Positions 5,186 to 7,747 of a DNA stretch of 7,747 nucleotides are shown piece after piece. The translations under genes and the position numbers were made by a program. The stretch's first letter is position 1; each line of letters opens with the position of its first letter. The notes under the pieces are model-generated. The model saw only the letters and a program-made list of their open reading frames with translations. It searched no databases and was not told the origin of the DNA. The stretch comes from Ruminococcus sp. (lineage in GTDB: Bacteria; Bacillota_A; Clostridia; Oscillospirales; Ruminococcaceae): NCBI RefSeq assembly GCF_024684275.1, contig NZ_JAIKXF010000073.1, positions 1 to 7,747 of the forward strand, given 5' to 3'.

Positions 5186-6271
5186 ATGAGCAGAGTTTAC
5201 AACTTCAGTGCAGGTCCTGCTGTACTTCCCGAGGAAGTTCTCAAGGAATGCGCAGAGGAAATGATGGATTACAAGGGCTGCGGTATGTCCGTAATGGAGA
5301 TGTCACACCGTTCAAAGGTATATGACGAGATCATCAAGGAAGCTGAGAAGGATCTCCGCGACCTTATGAACATCCCTGACAACTACAAGGTGATCTTCGT
5401 ACAGGGCGGCGCAAATCTTCAGTTTGCAGAGGTTCCTATGAATCTTATGAAGAAGGGCAATGCTGCTTACATCATCACAGGTCAGTGGGCTAAGAAGGCT
5501 GCTGCTGAAGCTGAGAAGTACGGCGAGGTAGTAAGAGTTGCTTCCTCTGCTGACAAGACATTCTCTTATATCCCTGATTGCTCAGACCTTGATATTCCCG
5601 AAGATGTTGACTACGTTTACATCTGCGAGAACAACACTATCTATGGTACAAAGTTCTGGGAGCTCCCCAACACAAAGGGCCACGAGCTGGTTGCTGACGT
5701 AAGCTCATGCTTCCTTTCAGAGCCTGTTGACGTTACAAAGTACGGCGTTATCTACGGCGGCGTTCAGAAGAACGTTGGTCCTTCAGGCGTTCAGATCATC
5801 ATCGTTCGTGAGGACCTCATCGCTGACGGTCCTGCATTCAAGCAGACTCCTACAATGATGGACTGGAAGATACAGGCTGATAACGAGTCTCTTTACAATA
5901 CACCTCCTACATATGGTATCTATGTATGCGGCAAGGTGTTCAAGTGGATCAAGAAAATGGGCGGTCTTGAGGGCATGAAGGCTCACAACGAGAAGAAGGC
6001 TAAGATCCTCTATGATTTCCTCGACAGCAGCAAGATGTTCAAGGGCACAGTTGAAAAGAAGGACCGCTCACTTATGAACGTTCCGTTCATCACAGGCAAT
6101 GACGAGCTTGACAAGAAGTTCATTGCTGAGTCAGATGCAGCAGGCTTCAAGAACCTCAAGGGACACAGATCTGTCGGCGGTATGAGAGCTTCTATCTACA
6201 ACGCTATGCCTATCGAGGGCGTTGAAAAGCTCGTTGCTTTCATGAAGAAGTTCGAGGAAGAGAATTCCTGA
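5186..6271 (+). CDS. serC: Phosphoserine aminotransferase
   Basis: A 361-residue PLP enzyme (class V aminotransferase; E. coli SerC is 362). It converts 3-phosphohydroxypyruvate and glutamate to phosphoserine and 2-oxoglutarate, the second step of serine synthesis; many SerC enzymes also act in pyridoxal phosphate synthesis. The start MSRVYNFSAGPAVLPEEVL is typical. Visible residues: H41-R42 for substrate phosphate, GGA (74-76) of the PLP phosphate loop, W102 that stacks on PLP, D171 in ADVSS for the ring nitrogen, Schiff-base K195 in GGVQKNVGPSG, and H327/R328/R334 in GHRSVGGMRAS. Full length, no lesion. Codons are strongly biased (Lys mostly AAG), as in highly expressed genes, and unlike the dockerin gene with its many AAA. 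It is first in an operon with serA, 41 bp downstream. Confidence 0.97.
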   Translation: MSRVYNFSAGPAVLPEEVLKECAEEMMDYKGCGMSVMEMSHRSKVYDEIIKEAEKDLRDLMNIPDNYKVIFVQGGANLQFAEVPMNLMKKGNAAYIITGQWAKKAAAEAEKYGEVVRVASSADKTFSYIPDCSDLDIPEDVDYVYICENNTIYGTKFWELPNTKGHELVADVSSCFLSEPVDVTKYGVIYGGVQKNVGPSGVQIIIVREDLIADGPAFKQTPTMMDWKIQADNESLYNTPPTYGIYVCGKVFKWIKKMGGLEGMKAHNEKKAKILYDFLDSSKMFKGTVEKKDRSLMNVPFITGNDELDKKFIAESDAAGFKNLKGHRSVGGMRASIYNAMPIEGVEKLVAFMKKFEEENS

Positions 6272-6312
6272 TATAATTTTTGAATAATAAACTGTAAAGG
6301 AGTTTTACTGAA

Positions 6313-7473
6313 ATGTACAAAATTCAGACATTAAACAAGATATCAGCTATCGGCACAGATATTTTCGACAAGAGCAAGTACACAGTAGCAGAAGATATAG
6401 CTAATCCTGACGCTATCATGGTTCGTTCCGCAAAGATGCACGATATGCAGTTCGGCGACAATCTTCTCGCTATCGCCCGTGCAGGCGCAGGCGTAAACAA
6501 TATCCCTGTTGAGCGCTGCGCACAGGAGGGTATCTGTGTATTCAATACTCCCGGTGCTAACTCAAACGCTGTTAAGGAGCTTGCTATCTGCGCACTTCTC
6601 CTTGCTTCAAGAAAGATCGTTGAAGCAGCTTCATGGGCAGCTTCACTCAAGGGCACACCTGATGCTCCAAAGACAGTTGAAGGCGGCAAGTCAAAGTTTG
6701 CAGGTCCTGAGATCGCAGGCAAGACTCTCGGTATCATCGGTCTCGGCGCTATCGGCGGCAAGATCGCTAACGCTGCTGAGTCTCTCGGCATGAAGGTGAT
6801 CGGCTACGATCCATTCCTTTCTGTAGGTGCTGCTCTTCACCTTGAGCCTTCCGTAAAGATCGTTACAGATATAAACGACATCTACACAAACAGCGACTAT
6901 ATCACAATTCATATGCCTTATACTCCTCAGACAAAGAACACTATCGATGCTGAGCAGATCGCTATGATGAAGGACGGCGTTCGTCTTATCAACCTCGCAA
7001 GAGGCGAGCTCATCAACAGCGAAGCAGTAGTCAAGGCTATCGAAGAGGGCAAGGTCGCTAAGTATGTTACAGACTTTGCTGACGATGTAGTTCTCGGCGT
7101 TGACAACGTTATCGTTCTCCCGCATCTCGGTGCTTCTACTCCAGAGAGCGAGGATAACTGCGCTGTTATGGCTGCTGAGGAGCTTATCGAGTACATTGAG
7201 AACGGCAACATCAAGAACAGTGTAAATCTCCCTAATGCTTCAATGAACGCAGTAGGCACAAAGATCTGCATTATCCACAAGAACGTTCCTACAACTATCG
7301 CTTCAATCACAACAGTAGTTGGTAACGAGGGTATCAACATCGAGAACATGGTAAATGCTTCAAAGAAGGATTTTGCTTACACGATGCTCGATGTTGTCGG
7401 TGATGTTCCTCCTACGGTAGAGGGCAAGATCAACGCAGTTGACGGCGTTATCAGAGTAAGAATAATCAAGTGA
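6313..7473 (+). CDS. serA: D-3-phosphoglycerate dehydrogenase, short ACT-containing form
   Basis: A 386-residue NAD-dependent 2-hydroxyacid dehydrogenase that should oxidise 3-phosphoglycerate to 3-phosphohydroxypyruvate, the first step of serine synthesis and the supplier of SerC's substrate. The substrate domain includes MVRSAKMHD (R38) and RAGAGVNNIPVE (56-67). The Rossmann fold shows GLGAIGGKIA (143-152) with D166 in GYDP binding NAD ribose. Catalytic R230 lies in NLARGEL and H271 in LPHLGAST. The usual acidic DVFxxEP segment reads DFADDVV (254-260), so the acid partner is probably D257 or D258. A C-terminal ACT domain (about 317-386) suggests serine feedback control. There is no intervening ASB domain, as in other short SerA forms. 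AAAGGAG at 6296-6302 lies 10 nt before the ATG. Codon bias matches serC. Another phosphorylated hydroxyacid substrate is unlikely given the pairing. Confidence 0.92.
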   Translation: MYKIQTLNKISAIGTDIFDKSKYTVAEDIANPDAIMVRSAKMHDMQFGDNLLAIARAGAGVNNIPVERCAQEGICVFNTPGANSNAVKELAICALLLASRKIVEAASWAASLKGTPDAPKTVEGGKSKFAGPEIAGKTLGIIGLGAIGGKIANAAESLGMKVIGYDPFLSVGAALHLEPSVKIVTDINDIYTNSDYITIHMPYTPQTKNTIDAEQIAMMKDGVRLINLARGELINSEAVVKAIEEGKVAKYVTDFADDVVLGVDNVIVLPHLGASTPESEDNCAVMAAEELIEYIENGNIKNSVNLPNASMNAVGTKICIIHKNVPTTIASITTVVGNEGINIENMVNASKKDFAYTMLDVVGDVPPTVEGKINAVDGVIRVRIIK

Positions 7474-7480
7474 TCGGATA

Positions 7481-7496
7481 ACAGCTGAAAAGCTGT
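7481..7496 (+). other. GAAA-tetraloop hairpin after serA
   Basis: ACAGCT (7481-7486), GAAA, AGCTGT (7491-7496): six perfect pairs closed by a GNRA tetraloop, 7 bp after the serA stop. No T run follows, so it is not itself a terminator. It may protect the 3' end or be incidental. Confidence 0.5.
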
Positions 7497-7511
7497 ATTG
7501 TTAAAACAAGT

Positions 7512-7556
7512 AAACAGTCATAAGGATGTTAAAAGTTTCCTTATGACTGTTTTTTT
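7512..7556 (+). terminator. Intrinsic terminator of serC-serA
   Basis: AAACAGTCATAAGGA (7512-7526) pairs perfectly over 15 bp with TCCTTATGACTGTTT (7538-7552) across an 11-nt loop. The T run extends to 7556. A short A run precedes the left arm, but too short to claim strong activity in the reverse direction. Confidence 0.94.
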
Positions 7557-7692
7557 ATTGCATGATATAACAATAAAATTCAAGTTTACGCATTGTGCGG
7601 CGTGTTAGCCATTCAACGCAGCAGAGCCCCTTTCGCTGTGTCAAGCGGTAATACTGCCAAAAAAATAATTGAAAATTTGTAAGAAACGATAA

Positions 7693-7721
7693 TTGATACT
7701 TCTTGCCGAATATGATATAAT
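7693..7721 (+). promoter_or_regulatory. Promoter for a gene beyond the window
   Basis: TTGATA (7693-7698), a 17-bp spacer and TATAAT (7716-7721), with TG at 7713-7714 forming an extended -10 identical to that of the dockerin gene (TGATATAAT). Predicted start is near 7728, with no start codon before the window ends. A palindrome ATTCAC-TT-GTGAAT (7720-7733) covers the start. The preceding stretch 7557-7692 holds no gene I can support. Confidence 0.8.
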
Positions 7722-7747
7722 TCACTTGTGAATATTTTTTGAACGGT

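Noticed and set aside
6324..6791. 155-codon minus-strand frame inside serA, and the overlapping minus-strand frames to 7349
   Set aside because: They are shadows of the strongly codon-biased serA gene, with no ribosome site or promoter of their own.
7543..7571. ATGACT, 17 bp, TATAAC with extended TG as another rightward promoter
   Set aside because: The -35 match is poor and lies within the right arm and T run of the serA terminator. The promoter at 7693-7721 is much better.
7649..7672. GCGG-TAATA-CTGC hairpin followed by a run of A
   Set aside because: The stem is only four pairs with a wobble, and the A run is on the wrong side for a terminator on either strand.

Overview
The window looks like chromosome from an anaerobic clostridium of the Ruminococcus type (Oscillospiraceae). 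The main pointer is a secreted protein ending in a type I dockerin after a Thr/Lys-rich linker, an architecture typical of cellulosome-forming ruminococci. Strong AGGAGG ribosome sites and TTGACA/TATAAT-type promoters also fit. Genus is an inference; species cannot be told from this sequence.

Left part (1-1473, minus strand): a run of three small four-helix membrane proteins of the DUF2975 type. The third is cut by the window edge. They are read leftward from one clear promoter at 1445-1473. The two complete copies share nearly identical C-termini, so the run looks like tandem duplication.

Divergent spacer (1393-1813): back-to-back promoters, two AT-rich palindromes, and a 123-bp MITE-like palindromic element (1674-1796). 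The element lies between the rightward promoter and the ribosome site of the next gene, so it should form most of that mRNA's leader.

Middle (1814-4994, plus strand): a metallo-beta-lactamase/beta-CASP RNase-like protein with a complete motif set and its own terminator. Next comes a separately promoted secreted protein: signal peptide, two copies of a roughly 95-residue beta-rich module, Thr/Lys linker and dockerin. The duplicated module follows the strand order of a shortened cohesin, which would make the protein a possible small adaptor. This is the most interesting coding observation.

Right part (5076-7556, plus strand): a serC-serA operon with a consensus promoter and a strong terminator. 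SerA oxidises 3-phosphoglycerate and SerC transaminates the product to phosphoserine; no phosphatase gene is in view. The last 190 bp hold no gene I can support, but end in a strong rightward promoter with a palindrome over its predicted start, serving a gene beyond the window. No tRNA, rRNA, CRISPR array or transposase was seen.
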